IMG/VR virus record: IMGVR_UViG_3300031539_000331
Coordinates: 1 to 23,010 of that record
Strand: one strand, 5' to 3'
DNA from: a virus
Length of the DNA stretch: 23,010 nt
Position 1 is the stretch's first letter, and the number at the start of each line of letters is the position of its first letter. Both the position numbers and the translations under genes were made by a program. Shown here piece after piece: positions 14,670 through 20,617 of the stretch. Below the pieces are notes generated by a model. It was not told the DNA's origin. It worked only from the letters and a program-made list of their open reading frames with translations, and made no database searches.

Positions 14670-15487
14670 AATTGCACCTCCGAAATATCATCATACTTTA
14701 TGGCTGCCTGCTCTTCCTTGAATCGCTCCTGTGCAGCCGAAAGCACCCTGTCCCATATTGCCGAGGCGTTCAGGGCAGACGGAAGGAATGGCTGCCCTTT
14801 GAAAAACTTGTCTATCGATCGCAGATACTCAAACATCCGGATCATGCCTTCAAGAAACACATCCGGCGAATCGGGATCTCTTGCGCGGGCTTTCTCGATG
14901 AGCCATTTAATACTCTGCCCTTCTTTTTTGTAGTTGGTGAATCGATGTTGCGGCTGCTCTTTCTCAAAACGGACCTTGATAGACGTGTATAGTGCTGCAT
15001 CATCTGCAGAAAAAGAGATGGGTTTAAGTGATAGCGATTCCGGAGAATCGCCGCGCCGCGCTATCTTCTCTTCACTTAATTTAACTTCACTTAACTTATG
15101 CGGGAGTGTTTCCGGATTTACTCCGGATAAACTCCGGCCTTCCTCCGGAGAGGGAATAGGAGAATCCTTCTCGCGTTCGGGACGTAGGCCGGGCTGATTT
15201 TCGCGGAATTTATTGAATTGTAGCCACTTATCTCCGTCTGCCTCGTACCATATTACAAGACCACCCGATACCCATTCTTCAATAAAACTTTGGAATAATT
15301 TTACTGTTATTCCTTCCCTACGTGGGAAAATTGTTGATTTCAAGGCCCTCGGGTCCCCCGAAATTCTACCGGAGGCATCTAAATGGGCTATTGCCCAGGT
15401 GAATGCGAGCCTAGAAGTATCGGAGGATAGGTCATTCACCGCTTTATTCAGGCTTATTTTCTTGTTGATCATTCTGCCACGAGCCAC
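14666..15487 (-). CDS. Phage replication (O-like) protein with origin-like repeats in its gene
   Basis: 273 aa from GTG 15487 behind GGGAGGGGAAT. The N-terminal region (about 1-100) has LNKAVNDLSSDTSRLAFTW, DPRALKSTIFPR and WLQFNKFRENQPG, as in phage replication proteins with a winged-helix N-terminus. A Ser/Pro/Glu-rich linker (about 107-160) follows, then a helical C-terminus (FTNYKKEGQSIKWLIEKAR). The linker DNA carries 11-bp and 15-bp spaced repeats. In lambda-type phages the origin lies in the same place in gene O, so this protein probably binds those repeats and recruits a helicase. Confidence 0.72.
   Translation of the reverse strand: MARGRMINKKISLNKAVNDLSSDTSRLAFTWAIAHLDASGRISGDPRALKSTIFPRREGITVKLFQSFIEEWVSGGLVIWYEADGDKWLQFNKFRENQPGLRPEREKDSPIPSPEEGRSLSGVNPETLPHKLSEVKLSEEKIARRGDSPESLSLKPISFSADDAALYTSIKVRFEKEQPQHRFTNYKKEGQSIKWLIEKARARDPDSPDVFLEGMIRMFEYLRSIDKFFKGQPFLPSALNASAIWDRVLSAAQERFKEEQAAIKYDDISEVQF
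15035..15148 (-). repeat. Iteron-like repeats, candidate replication origin
   Basis: Four CCGG cores lie at exactly 11-base spacing (15112, 15123, 15134, 15145; minus-strand unit about CCGGAGTWWAT). Next come two TTAAGTGAAG copies 15 bases apart (15070-15079 and 15085-15094) and an inverted repeat CGATTC-TCCG-GAATCG (15035-15050). All lie in the low-complexity linker of the replication gene. One-turn spacing and AT-rich neighbours suit an initiator-binding origin. Confidence 0.5.
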
Positions 15488-15499
15488 ATTCCCCTCCCT

Positions 15500-15589
15500 C
15501 TAATATACTCCGTGCTCTTCGGTGTTCAGGCACATAGTATCCCGCAGATAGTCACCGATGTAGATAGGCATCCAGATATCAGCTTTCAT
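15500..15589 (-). pseudogene. DUF1376-type replication protein stub (29 codons)
   Basis: ATG 15589 overlaps the preceding stop (ATGA). The peptide reads [20 protein letters not shown] then LNTEEHGVY and stops at TAG (15502-15500). This is the start of DUF1376 phage replication-associated proteins (W-x-P-x-Y-I-G-D-Y-L-x-D-T ... L-x-T-E-E-H-G-A-Y-L-L-L). The rest of the domain is missing and the replication gene begins 13 bases further on. It looks like a gene replacement that left the old start. Confidence 0.6.
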
Positions 15590-16281
15590 ATCTTAAACTT
15601 CCAGGGTACTCCAAGTGTAATTTTTTTAGGGATTTCCTTACTTTTATTCCATAATTTATTTAAAGGAGTGTCGATTGTATCGTATACTCGCAATTCCAAA
15701 ATATCGTACAAATTTAAAATAAACCCTCCAACTTTTCTCTCAATTCCGTCCATCCCCTTTTCTATTACTTCAAAAGTAGGATATTGATTTTGCTCGTTTA
15801 ATTTTTTCACCGTAGAAAAAAACAATTCATCTGTATTTGTGAAAATCGCCATGTGAGTATGAGTTCTTTCAACTTCACATCCGCAGCATTTATATTTATG
15901 CGTGCATCCATCACCATCTTGTTCTTTACAGCTTTTCCATAAAAATATTAAATAGGCGATTCCTTGACCTTCATAAAGAATGAACCACCCTTCTCCACCC
16001 GGACGATTGCCATCATAGGTTTCTATCGCAAAATCACAGCCTGCATTTTTTATCCAACTTGGGCGTCTTTTCTTGTATTCAATTCCGCTCTCTGATTTAT
16101 CAAGTCGAACGAGTCGAATATCCCATCCTTTTGCTTCGAGTTCAGGATTCTTTTCATAACTGACGGCATATAAATGTGCCCCAGGTTCTAGAATGGCGAT
16201 CTGTTCTCGAATCATTGCTCTCTCTCCCGCATCCAGTCGTCCATCTTTGATATTTTCACGCTTGCTGTATTTGGTTGCCAA
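15586..16281 (-). CDS. Unknown 231-aa protein coupled to the MT-A70 methyltransferase
   Basis: Start set at TTG 16281, which has AAAGGTGGG upstream; GTG 16299 is in frame but lacks an SD. Either way the 5' end overlaps the methyltransferase gene by 26-44 bases. The sequence has [55 protein letters not shown] and a Cys/His cluster ([20 protein letters not shown], about 125-145) that could bind zinc. No nuclease motif is clear. The DNA is AT-rich. It could be a methyltransferase partner or an antidefence protein; I cannot decide. Confidence 0.72.
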   Translation of the reverse strand: MATKYSKRENIKDGRLDAGERAMIREQIAILEPGAHLYAVSYEKNPELEAKGWDIRLVRLDKSESGIEYKKRRPSWIKNAGCDFAIETYDGNRPGGEGWFILYEGQGIAYLIFLWKSCKEQDGDGCTHKYKCCGCEVERTHTHMAIFTNTDELFFSTVKKLNEQNQYPTFEVIEKGMDGIERKVGGFILNLYDILELRVYDTIDTPLNKLWNKSKEIPKKITLGVPWKFKI

Positions 16282-17269
16282 GGACTTCCCACCTTTCACT
16301 ATGTTGGTTGCGGCTGAACAGTTCTAAATATTTTGATTCTTCGGGAAGCATATACCATCCCTCAATTAGATCGAAAAAGAATTCCGGCTTTTTACTATGT
16401 GCTCCCTTCTCTTCTTGATAGACGGACTCGATTTTCTTATCAGGCGAAGGAGGAGAAAGTTTCCCTTTCGTCCCGATCAATAGCAATTCGTGCCGGCCTT
16501 TCAACCATTTACCCATTGTCGAAGAAGTCGCCTTTATCTTGTCCCAACAGATGTTTGTTTTGTATTCGAAGCCCCATCCGCTCATCACCTGAAGAGCTTC
16601 AACAAGCTTTGGGTTGGTAGCCCATAGGAACAGCACCGCATTTTTGTCAAAATAGTCTTTAAGTAATATTCCTTCGATCTCATAATTAACGATCTCTTCG
16701 GCAGTCAGGGTCGGATATCCTTTGATTGCTACATCTCCGAATTGCGCGAAATCATATTTCCATGGGGGATCGGCATAGATGACAGGATATTTTCCGGGAG
16801 ACGGAATTATCAGGATGGTTTCGGAAGGAATGCGACTGAGGACTGTATTCAAGCCAGGAAGCCGGATCTTTTCTTTCAATCCTTCCAGCGCCTCCCAGGT
16901 AAAGCCGTCGTGCAGACGGCGCCAGCGATGAACCTGTACCTTATCTGTGCCGAGATCGGCGTAGGTAGTGTCAGCTATGGCACTGGTTGCAACTTGTAAC
17001 CGGTGGTATTGTTCGCCACCCTTCGCCTTCGGCATCCCCTCCATCAATCCCGCAGCCTTCCAGTAGGCCAGGATCTCGCCCCAGTAAATTTCGTGCCGAT
17101 GTTCTTCGGATACATTCTTGATCGCCGGATGCTGTTTCATCATTTTGAGATAGCTGGCGAATTCCACCATCTCTTTCGGATCGGTGATCTTCTCAAGCAT
17201 TCCGGAAATCTTCTTCTCCAGCACGGCAGGGCTCATCGTCAATTCATACGGAATTAATTCTTGTCCCAT
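16256..17269 (-). CDS. MT-A70 family adenine-N6 DNA methyltransferase
   Basis: 337 aa from ATG 17269 (GGGGG 5 bases upstream); an in-frame TTG at 17281 lies at the end of the terminator. Residues 163-173 (VIYADPPWKYD) carry the catalytic DPPW. They are followed by VLFLWATNP, GFEYKTNICWDK, RHELLLIGTKG, KKPEFFFDLIE and [19 protein letters not shown], all standard MT-A70 blocks. The N-terminal 150 aa are helical and probably recognise DNA. It should make m6A in phage DNA. It is the first gene after a strong promoter and attenuator-like leader. Confidence 0.9.
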   Translation of the reverse strand: MGQELIPYELTMSPAVLEKKISGMLEKITDPKEMVEFASYLKMMKQHPAIKNVSEEHRHEIYWGEILAYWKAAGLMEGMPKAKGGEQYHRLQVATSAIADTTYADLGTDKVQVHRWRRLHDGFTWEALEGLKEKIRLPGLNTVLSRIPSETILIIPSPGKYPVIYADPPWKYDFAQFGDVAIKGYPTLTAEEIVNYEIEGILLKDYFDKNAVLFLWATNPKLVEALQVMSGWGFEYKTNICWDKIKATSSTMGKWLKGRHELLLIGTKGKLSPPSPDKKIESVYQEEKGAHSKKPEFFFDLIEGWYMLPEESKYLELFSRNQHSERWEVLGNQIQQA

Positions 17270-17281
17270 ATTCCCCCACAA

Positions 17282-17377
17282 TAAAAAGAGCTCTCCGGAT
17301 CACATGGCGTGTGATATCAAAGGCAGGCTTTGACGACCCGGAGGCTCTATAATTTTCACAATTCTATCACACGCCAT
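17282..17377 (-). promoter_or_regulatory. Attenuator-like leader of the methyltransferase gene
   Basis: On the RNA: segment a, ATGGCGTGTGATA (17377-17365); b, AGAGCCTCCGG (17348-17338); an inner hairpin TCAAAG/CTTTGA (17333-17317); c, TATCACACGCCAT (17316-17304); d, CCGGAGAGCTCT (17298-17287) followed by TTTTAT. b pairs with d (11 bp, one bulge) to make a terminator with a U-tract. a pairs with c (13 bp, perfect). The two pairings cross, so they compete or form a pseudoknot. The likely RNA 5' end falls at segment a. Confidence 0.65.
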
Positions 17378-17383
17378 ACTCAT

Positions 17384-17412
17384 ATACTACTCGTGATATC
17401 CCACAGTGTCAA
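17384..17412 (-). promoter_or_regulatory. Strong sigma70-like promoter for the methyltransferase operon
   Basis: TTGACA (17412-17407), a 17-base spacer and TAGTAT (17389-17384). This is the best consensus promoter in the window. The spacer contains GATATCAC, which is repeated in the leader, so a repressor could cover it. Confidence 0.75.
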
Positions 17413-17425
17413 CTCCCTCTAAATT

Positions 17426-17447
17426 GCCGAGCTCCCGGAAGCCCGGC
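17426..17447 (-). terminator. GC-rich hairpin just upstream of the promoter
   Basis: GCCGGGCT / AGCTCGGC (8 bp with one G-U pair, 6-base loop) followed by AATTTAG. It could end transcription from the upstream small-gene operon, but the T-tract is poor. Between it and the gene ending at 17535 there is another stem, GGCGC/GCGCC near 17481-17500, and no gene. Confidence 0.4.
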
Positions 17448-17504
17448 GACACAATATGTAAGCACTTCTCGCTTTTATCTCGGCGCCTCTCGGGAGCGCC
17501 TACC

Positions 17505-17540
17505 CCGGTAGAGCAGCAACGCTGATGCTGGGGATTATTC
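17505..17540 (-). repeat. Gene-end element, copy A
   Basis: Starts with the last codon and stop (GAATAA) of the 61-aa gene, then a hairpin CAGC-GTT-GCTG followed by CTCTAC. Two related copies follow the next two upstream genes. The stem sequence differs between copies but always pairs. Confidence 0.65.
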
Positions 17541-17720
17541 GCACTCGAAGATGATGTCGCTAACGGCGACGCCAACCAGAACCACTTCTTTGGGATCTGC
17601 GTTAAACTGGGCATCGAAAATTTTAGCTGCCGCTGCGACGCTCTCCGCGATGACAAAACAGAGTTCTTTCAAGTCATTGTTTACCGCCCCTTCACATCGA
17701 TAAAGACACTTTGGGTTCAT
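17535..17720 (-). CDS. Hypothetical 61-aa protein
   Basis: ATG 17720 with GGAGGAAAAAC upstream. The sequence has a Cys-containing start (MNPKCLYRCEG) and an Ala-rich helix (CFVIAESVAAAAKIFDAQF) followed by a beta-like VVLVGVAVSDIIFE. No family recognised. The stop codon lies inside gene-end element A. Confidence 0.72.
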   Translation of the reverse strand: MNPKCLYRCEGAVNNDLKELCFVIAESVAAAAKIFDAQFNADPKEVVLVGVAVSDIIFECE

Positions 17721-17749
17721 GTTTTTCCTCCATCTATATTTTTTATCAC

Positions 17750-17785
17750 TGGGCAGAGCGCCGACGGCGATGCTCAGGATTATTC
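17750..17785 (-). repeat. Gene-end element, copy B
   Basis: GAATAA (end of the 93-aa gene) followed by a hairpin CGCC-GTC-GGCG and CTCTGC. Same layout as copies A and C with a different, still complementary stem. Confidence 0.65.
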
Positions 17786-18061
17786 AATCTCACTTACATG
17801 CACGAGGTGTCCTAAACCATCTGGGGTTTTCCCATACAACACTTCATCATCTGTTGGGACGGATTTCGAAAAACCCGTTCGCACTGCATAAACCAGACAG
17901 GCGGGATTTCCCTGAGCATCCATCCAACTCCCGCCAGTGACTCTATCCCACCAATCTTCTACTTTGAAATCAACCCCAGCAAAGGTGGTATATTGTGGAT
18001 GCACCACACCGGGTTTAATTTTTACTGTCTGATTTGCTAATTCCGATTGTTCCTTATGCAT
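17780..18061 (-). CDS. Hypothetical phage protein, 93 aa
   Basis: Start at ATG 18061 with AAGGAG and a 6-base spacer; the longer frame to 18142 lies in the preceding gene. The protein holds TTFAGVDFKVEDWWDRVTGG, then SWMDAQGNPACLVYAVR and DEVLYGKTPDGLGHLVHVSE. The Trp-rich middle and the D-E-V-x-Y-G-K end look like a small beta-barrel protein common in phages, but no function is known. Confidence 0.78.
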   Translation of the reverse strand: MHKEQSELANQTVKIKPGVVHPQYTTFAGVDFKVEDWWDRVTGGSWMDAQGNPACLVYAVRTGFSKSVPTDDEVLYGKTPDGLGHLVHVSEIE

Positions 18062-18078
18062 TCGTTTCTCCTTCTGCT

Positions 18079-18113
18079 TCCGCAGAGCATCGACGATGGT
18101 GCGGGGGTTATTC
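18079..18113 (-). repeat. Gene-end element, copy C
   Basis: GAATAA (end of the 86-aa gene), hairpin CATC-GTC-GATG, then CTCTGC. One base shorter than A and B before the stem. Part of it also lies just upstream of the next gene's SD. Confidence 0.6.
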
Positions 18114-18368
18114 CCCTTTAGCCATCTTTCTGCCAACCTCAAGTGCTTCTTCTATTGTTGGCGTTTCTGTGCCAAAAATTGGGTGAGCCGCACCATACAG
18201 TACTAAGACACGTTGCCGAGTTGCATCATTGTAATAGCCAGCATAATAACCAAGATTTTGCCGTTCAATACTTTCCGCTTCTTCTCGCGTTTTACCGAAT
18301 CTCATGCAGTGCTCAACACAAGTTTCGAAATAGGCCGTCGCCGCCTCTTGTGTAATGTTATCTTTCAT
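18108..18368 (-). CDS. Hypothetical 86-aa protein
   Basis: ATG 18368 behind GGAGGTGAGGAGAG. Helical N-terminus (TQEAATAYFETCVEHCMRFG) with Tyr-rich middle (LGYYAGYYNDATRQRVLVLY) and acidic C-terminus. The G-Y-Y-A-G-Y-Y-x-x-x-x-R segment occurs in small phage proteins of unknown role. Gene-end element C starts at its last codon. Confidence 0.78.
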   Translation of the reverse strand: MKDNITQEAATAYFETCVEHCMRFGKTREEAESIERQNLGYYAGYYNDATRQRVLVLYGAAHPIFGTETPTIEEALEVGRKMAKGE

Positions 18369-18383
18369 CTCTCCTCACCTCCA

Positions 18384-18707
18384 TCATCGTGATACGCTTA
18401 CTGTCGCGTCAGGGAATTCCTTGCAGGCGTCAAGGTATTTCTCAAGCCAGGGGACAAAATCCTCGTAAAGTCCCCATCCGTTTTCGGCATCAAATTTTTT
18501 GAACCGTTTGGGATCGCTCTTCATAAGTGCCAATCCTTTTGTCAATGGCTCGATAAGCTGATGGGCTTTCGTTATTCCTGCCATCTCCGGATGCCAGAGG
18601 CAGTCGTAAATATTTGCCTCCACGGCCATTTGGGTCAGATTGTGTGTTATGTTTGCCTCAAATACCTCAGTTTTTTGCACCCTCGACAGGTAAATATCAA
18701 GTGACAT
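18384..18707 (-). CDS. Conserved phage protein (SLDIYL family), 107 aa
   Basis: Start at ATG 18707 with GGAGGTGGATA; the longer frame reads back through the tRNA-like gene. The protein starts MSLDIYLSRVQKTEVFEANI and has THNLTQMAVEANIYDCLWHP, EPLTKGLALMKSDP, ENGWGLYEDFVPWLEKYLDA and VSVSR. This matches a frequent phage family (SLDIYL ... ANITHNL-x-x-M-A-x-E-A-x-I-Y ... LWxP ... NGWGxYxxF). Function unknown; length typical. Confidence 0.85.
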   Translation of the reverse strand: MSLDIYLSRVQKTEVFEANITHNLTQMAVEANIYDCLWHPEMAGITKAHQLIEPLTKGLALMKSDPKRFKKFDAENGWGLYEDFVPWLEKYLDACKEFPDATVSVSR

Positions 18708-18759
18708 TATCCACCTCCATCTAAGTTTAGAGCCGGGGAGCCCTGCACCATCCCTGCAC

Positions 18760-18835
18760 CGCGGCCCACGGGCCTCGAACCCGCATACACGATTGACCGG
18801 AATCAATCGCACCATATCCGTTCTGGCACGGCCGC
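18760..18835 (-). tRNA. tRNA-like gene, possibly Arg (CCG), with irregular anticodon loop
   Basis: The 76-base minus-strand sequence folds as: acceptor GCGGCCG/GGGCCGC (6 pairs plus one mismatch), D arm GCCA/TGGT with CGG in the loop, anticodon arm CGATTGA-TTCCGG-TCAATCG, 5-base variable region, and T arm GCGGG-TTCGAGG-CCCGT with canonical TTCGA. The anticodon loop is 6 bases if all pairs form (8 with a 5-bp stem), not 7. The most natural reading gives CCG. No CCA is encoded. It fills an otherwise empty gap. Confidence 0.6.
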
Positions 18836-18861
18836 ATAAAACTGCGGTTACGCTCAACCGC

Positions 18862-19137
18862 TTAAGTCTCACTCCCTTCCCCGTCAGTATCGGGGAGCTG
18901 CTCCGGTTTCTTCGAACACATGATGAAATCGCCCATCTCCGGGCCGGAACAATCTTCCAGATATTCGCAGGTTGCACAATCCTCATCGTCGCATATTATT
19001 TTATAGGCGGGAAGACAATCGTCAAAACAACTATTGCAAATAGCCATATCTTCGATCCTGCACCCGCACCCCTCGCAACAGAGTCCATCGTATCCGTGCT
19101 CCTTCAGCCAACTCGTCAATATCTCTCTGACGTTCAT
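18862..19137 (-). CDS. Cys-rich phage protein, 91 aa
   Basis: Start at ATG 19137 in an ATGA overlap, with GGAGGGGAC upstream. It begins NVREILTSWLKEHGYDGLCC and has clusters CCEGCGC, ICNSCFDDC and CDDEDCATCEYLEDC. The motif order (L-x-x-x-L-x-x-x-G-Y-D-G-L-x-x-x-x-C-G-C ... C-x-x-C ... C) matches a widespread small phage family that probably binds zinc. Function unknown. Followed by the tRNA-like gene. Confidence 0.82.
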   Translation of the reverse strand: MNVREILTSWLKEHGYDGLCCEGCGCRIEDMAICNSCFDDCLPAYKIICDDEDCATCEYLEDCSGPEMGDFIMCSKKPEQLPDTDGEGSET

Positions 19138-19409
19138 GGAGTCCCCTCCTCTGCCTTCTGCTCGGCCCAGCGCCGCCAACATGTTTTGCTTTTTTCAAAA
19201 TTGATCGAACACCATTCGCATTCTTCATAGGGTGGCGTGTTATATATTCCCGAAGGACATTCAAAGAGAGCAAGTCTGTCTATTGTGATCTCAATCACCC
19301 TGTCCTTGTGGGCGAGCTGTGCCTTGAGATTTTTTATCTTCTTCTCATATCCATTACAAACGAGCTCCATCTCCGCTTCTTCCTGGTCGTAATAATCATC
19401 CTTGCTCAT
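19134..19409 (-). CDS. Hypothetical coiled-coil protein with Cys/His tail, 91 aa
   Basis: Start at ATG 19409 with GGGAGG 6 bases upstream; it overlaps the previous gene by 14 bases. Residues about 10-45 (EAEMELVCNGYEKKIKNLKA) are a coiled coil. The rest has CPSGIYNTPPYEECEWCSIN and KTCWRRWAEQ, a C ... C-x2-C ... C set that could bind metal. No family recognised. Confidence 0.75.
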   Translation of the reverse strand: MSKDDYYDQEEAEMELVCNGYEKKIKNLKAQLAHKDRVIEITIDRLALFECPSGIYNTPPYEECEWCSINFEKSKTCWRRWAEQKAEEGTP

Positions 19410-19599
19410 GCGGGGCCTCCCTGCGATCCATCCGGTCAAAAAACATCACGTAAACAATCCCGCCGGATTCTTTCTTAAGAACCCACGACTCTCCTGTCGC
19501 GCCTGGGGTAGATAGAACCTCGGCACCGAATATATACTTTGTATTCATAAAACGTACGTCCACAAAATCACCTTCATGTATGCCGTCTTCATGCTTCAT
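19396..19599 (-). CDS. Hypothetical 67-aa beta-rich protein
   Basis: Start at ATG 19599 with GAGGAGGAAGAG upstream and ATGA overlap with the previous stop. Contains HEGDFVDVRFMNTKYIFGAE, ATGESWVLKK and GGIVYVMFFDRM. The strand-rich, glycine-turn layout suggests a small SH3-like barrel. That is a guess from pattern only. Confidence 0.75.
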   Translation of the reverse strand: MKHEDGIHEGDFVDVRFMNTKYIFGAEVLSTPGATGESWVLKKESGGIVYVMFFDRMDRREAPHEQG

Positions 19600-19721
19600 T
19601 TCTCTTCCTCCTCCTGTCTCGCTCGCGCTTGCCAGGCCCGTTCCCATTCGAAGGTCGCTATTTTTTCTCCATCTTGCCAGAGAGAAAATGGCGTTGAGTC
19701 TCTCTCTTCCCACGGTTTCAT
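19596..19721 (-). CDS. Small 41-aa protein
   Basis: ATG 19721 overlaps the stop of the preceding gene and its own TGA overlaps the next start (ATGA both sides). It encodes MKPWEERDSTPFSLWQDGEK and then a Trp-containing, Glu/Arg-rich helix ending EEEEK. The double overlap and the lack of any other gene here support it as real. Its C-terminal Glu codons (GAG GAG GAA) also provide the SD for the next gene. Confidence 0.65.
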   Translation of the reverse strand: MKPWEERDSTPFSLWQDGEKIATFEWERAWQARARQEEEEK

Positions 19722-20068
19722 CCCTTCGCCTCCAGCCTGGCAATAAGATCCGAAAGCGTTTTCTCAAACATTTTATCACAACCGTACTCGCTGCTGTCAT
19801 CAGATTCCTTTAGACAGCCTTGCTCCCATTTCACCAGACGCCTTCTAACAGAGCCGAGTACGACGTCTAGCGTCCGGTACATGCTGCCTATCCCCTCCGC
19901 CACGACCTCGGGATGATCGGGATTGATGGCGATTATGGCGTTCAGGGCGTCCCGAAGCACCTCTGCCATACCCATGGTCGGGATATGTGTCGCAATATAG
20001 TAATCACTCCCATGGCATCGAAGCGCATAGCCGGTCCTTGCCGTTCTCTGTACTACTACCGGCTTCAT
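19718..20068 (-). CDS. Hypothetical 116-aa protein
   Basis: ATG 20068 overlaps the previous TGA (ATGA), with GTGGAGGACCTG upstream. It has an N-terminal strand region (VVVQRTARTGYALRCHGSDY), a helix MAEVLRDALNAIIAINPDHP, and a second helical half rich in Arg/Glu (TLDVVLGSVRRRLVKWEQG). No family recognised. Confidence 0.75.
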   Translation of the reverse strand: MKPVVVQRTARTGYALRCHGSDYYIATHIPTMGMAEVLRDALNAIIAINPDHPEVVAEGIGSMYRTLDVVLGSVRRRLVKWEQGCLKESDDSSEYGCDKMFEKTLSDLIARLEAKG

Positions 20069-20289
20069 CTCAGGTCCTCCACGATCCGGTACTTGATACC
20101 GCCGGGCATGCACTTGAGCTGGACAATATGCATGTCGCTGGTGTTCTTGCCAACCTCCTCGAAGGCGGCGCAATCCTGATGACAACATGGCCCCGCATCT
20201 ATTTCCGGATGTTTCGTCTGCCATGGGCATGCCGCGTAATAATCGTTTTCTTTGTGCAGATATCCCTTTTCATCAATCTTCCCTTCCAC
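20065..20289 (-). CDS. Cys/His-rich phage protein, 74 aa
   Basis: Start set at GTG 20289, which has GATAGGAGGTAGAGAC upstream; ATG 20307 overlaps that SD. Contains YYAACPWQTKH, AGPCCHQDCAAFE and LKCMPGGIKYRIVEDL. The C-C-H-Q-D-C-A-A-F cluster resembles small phage proteins with a metal-binding C-x-x-x-x-C-A-x-F pattern. Function unknown. Coupled to both neighbours. Confidence 0.75.
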   Translation of the reverse strand: MEGKIDEKGYLHKENDYYAACPWQTKHPEIDAGPCCHQDCAAFEEVGKNTSDMHIVQLKCMPGGIKYRIVEDLR

Positions 20290-20293
20290 GTCT

Positions 20294-20377
20294 CTACCTC
20301 CTATCATCGTCTATGATCAGAAATACGATATATGCCACGAACAGCACGCACACGATCGACAGCGCAATAAACTCCAT
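20294..20377 (-). CDS. 27-aa single-pass membrane peptide
   Basis: ATG 20377 with GAGGAAGG 7-8 bases upstream. The peptide is ME, then about 20 apolar residues (FIALSIVCVLFVAYIVFLII), then DDDRR: a complete transmembrane helix with a charged C-terminal end. Its last codons (AGG AGG TAG) supply the SD of the next gene. It probably sits in the host inner membrane. No function can be assigned. Confidence 0.6.
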   Translation of the reverse strand: MEFIALSIVCVLFVAYIVFLIIDDDRR

Positions 20378-20378
20378 C

Positions 20379-20498
20379 TCACACCTTCCTCAGCCCGTTG
20401 ACTATGCCATCCACCAGGGCGCAGGCATCATCTGCTTCGGCTTTATGCGCATCCCATTCTTGGCCGAGTCCGTCCCCGGAATCGTACCGAAGTGCATG
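20379..20498 (-). pseudogene. C-terminal gene remnant overlapping the truncated gene in another frame
   Basis: An open frame of 39 codons with no start codon at its head (a TGA precedes it) ends at a TGA one base before the membrane peptide gene. It reads HALRYDSGDGLGQEWDAHKA then EADDACALVDGIVNGLRKV, far more protein-like than the tail of the overlapping frame. It looks like the end of a gene whose front has been lost, joined out of frame to the gene starting at 20617. Confidence 0.5.
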
Positions 20499-20617
20499 TC
20501 AGGCTTCATGCAGCTTTTCATAAGCATCTGGATCTTCGCGGCTTGCGCCACAACCACTTCAATCGGCAGCTCATCTCCTTGTTCTATGACAGCAATGTTT
20601 TTGTTTTCTTCTTTCAT
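20402..20617 (-). CDS. Truncated phage protein (HFGTIPGT family, N-terminal part)
   Basis: 71 codons from ATG 20617 (SD GAGGAGGAAGG). The part up to residue 50 (EVVVAQAAKIQMLMKSCMKP, DMHFGTIPGTD) matches the start of a phage family with Q-x-x-x-I-Q-x-L-M-x-x-x-M-x-x-x-x-H-Y-G-x-I-P-G-T, normally continuing K-P-x-L-x-K-x-G-A-E and much longer. Here it turns into an unrelated tail (MRIKPKQMMPAPWWMA). A deletion/recombination junction near 20440-20470 is likely. It follows the structured leader. Confidence 0.6.
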   Translation of the reverse strand: MKEENKNIAVIEQGDELPIEVVVAQAAKIQMLMKSCMKPDMHFGTIPGTDSAKNGMRIKPKQMMPAPWWMA

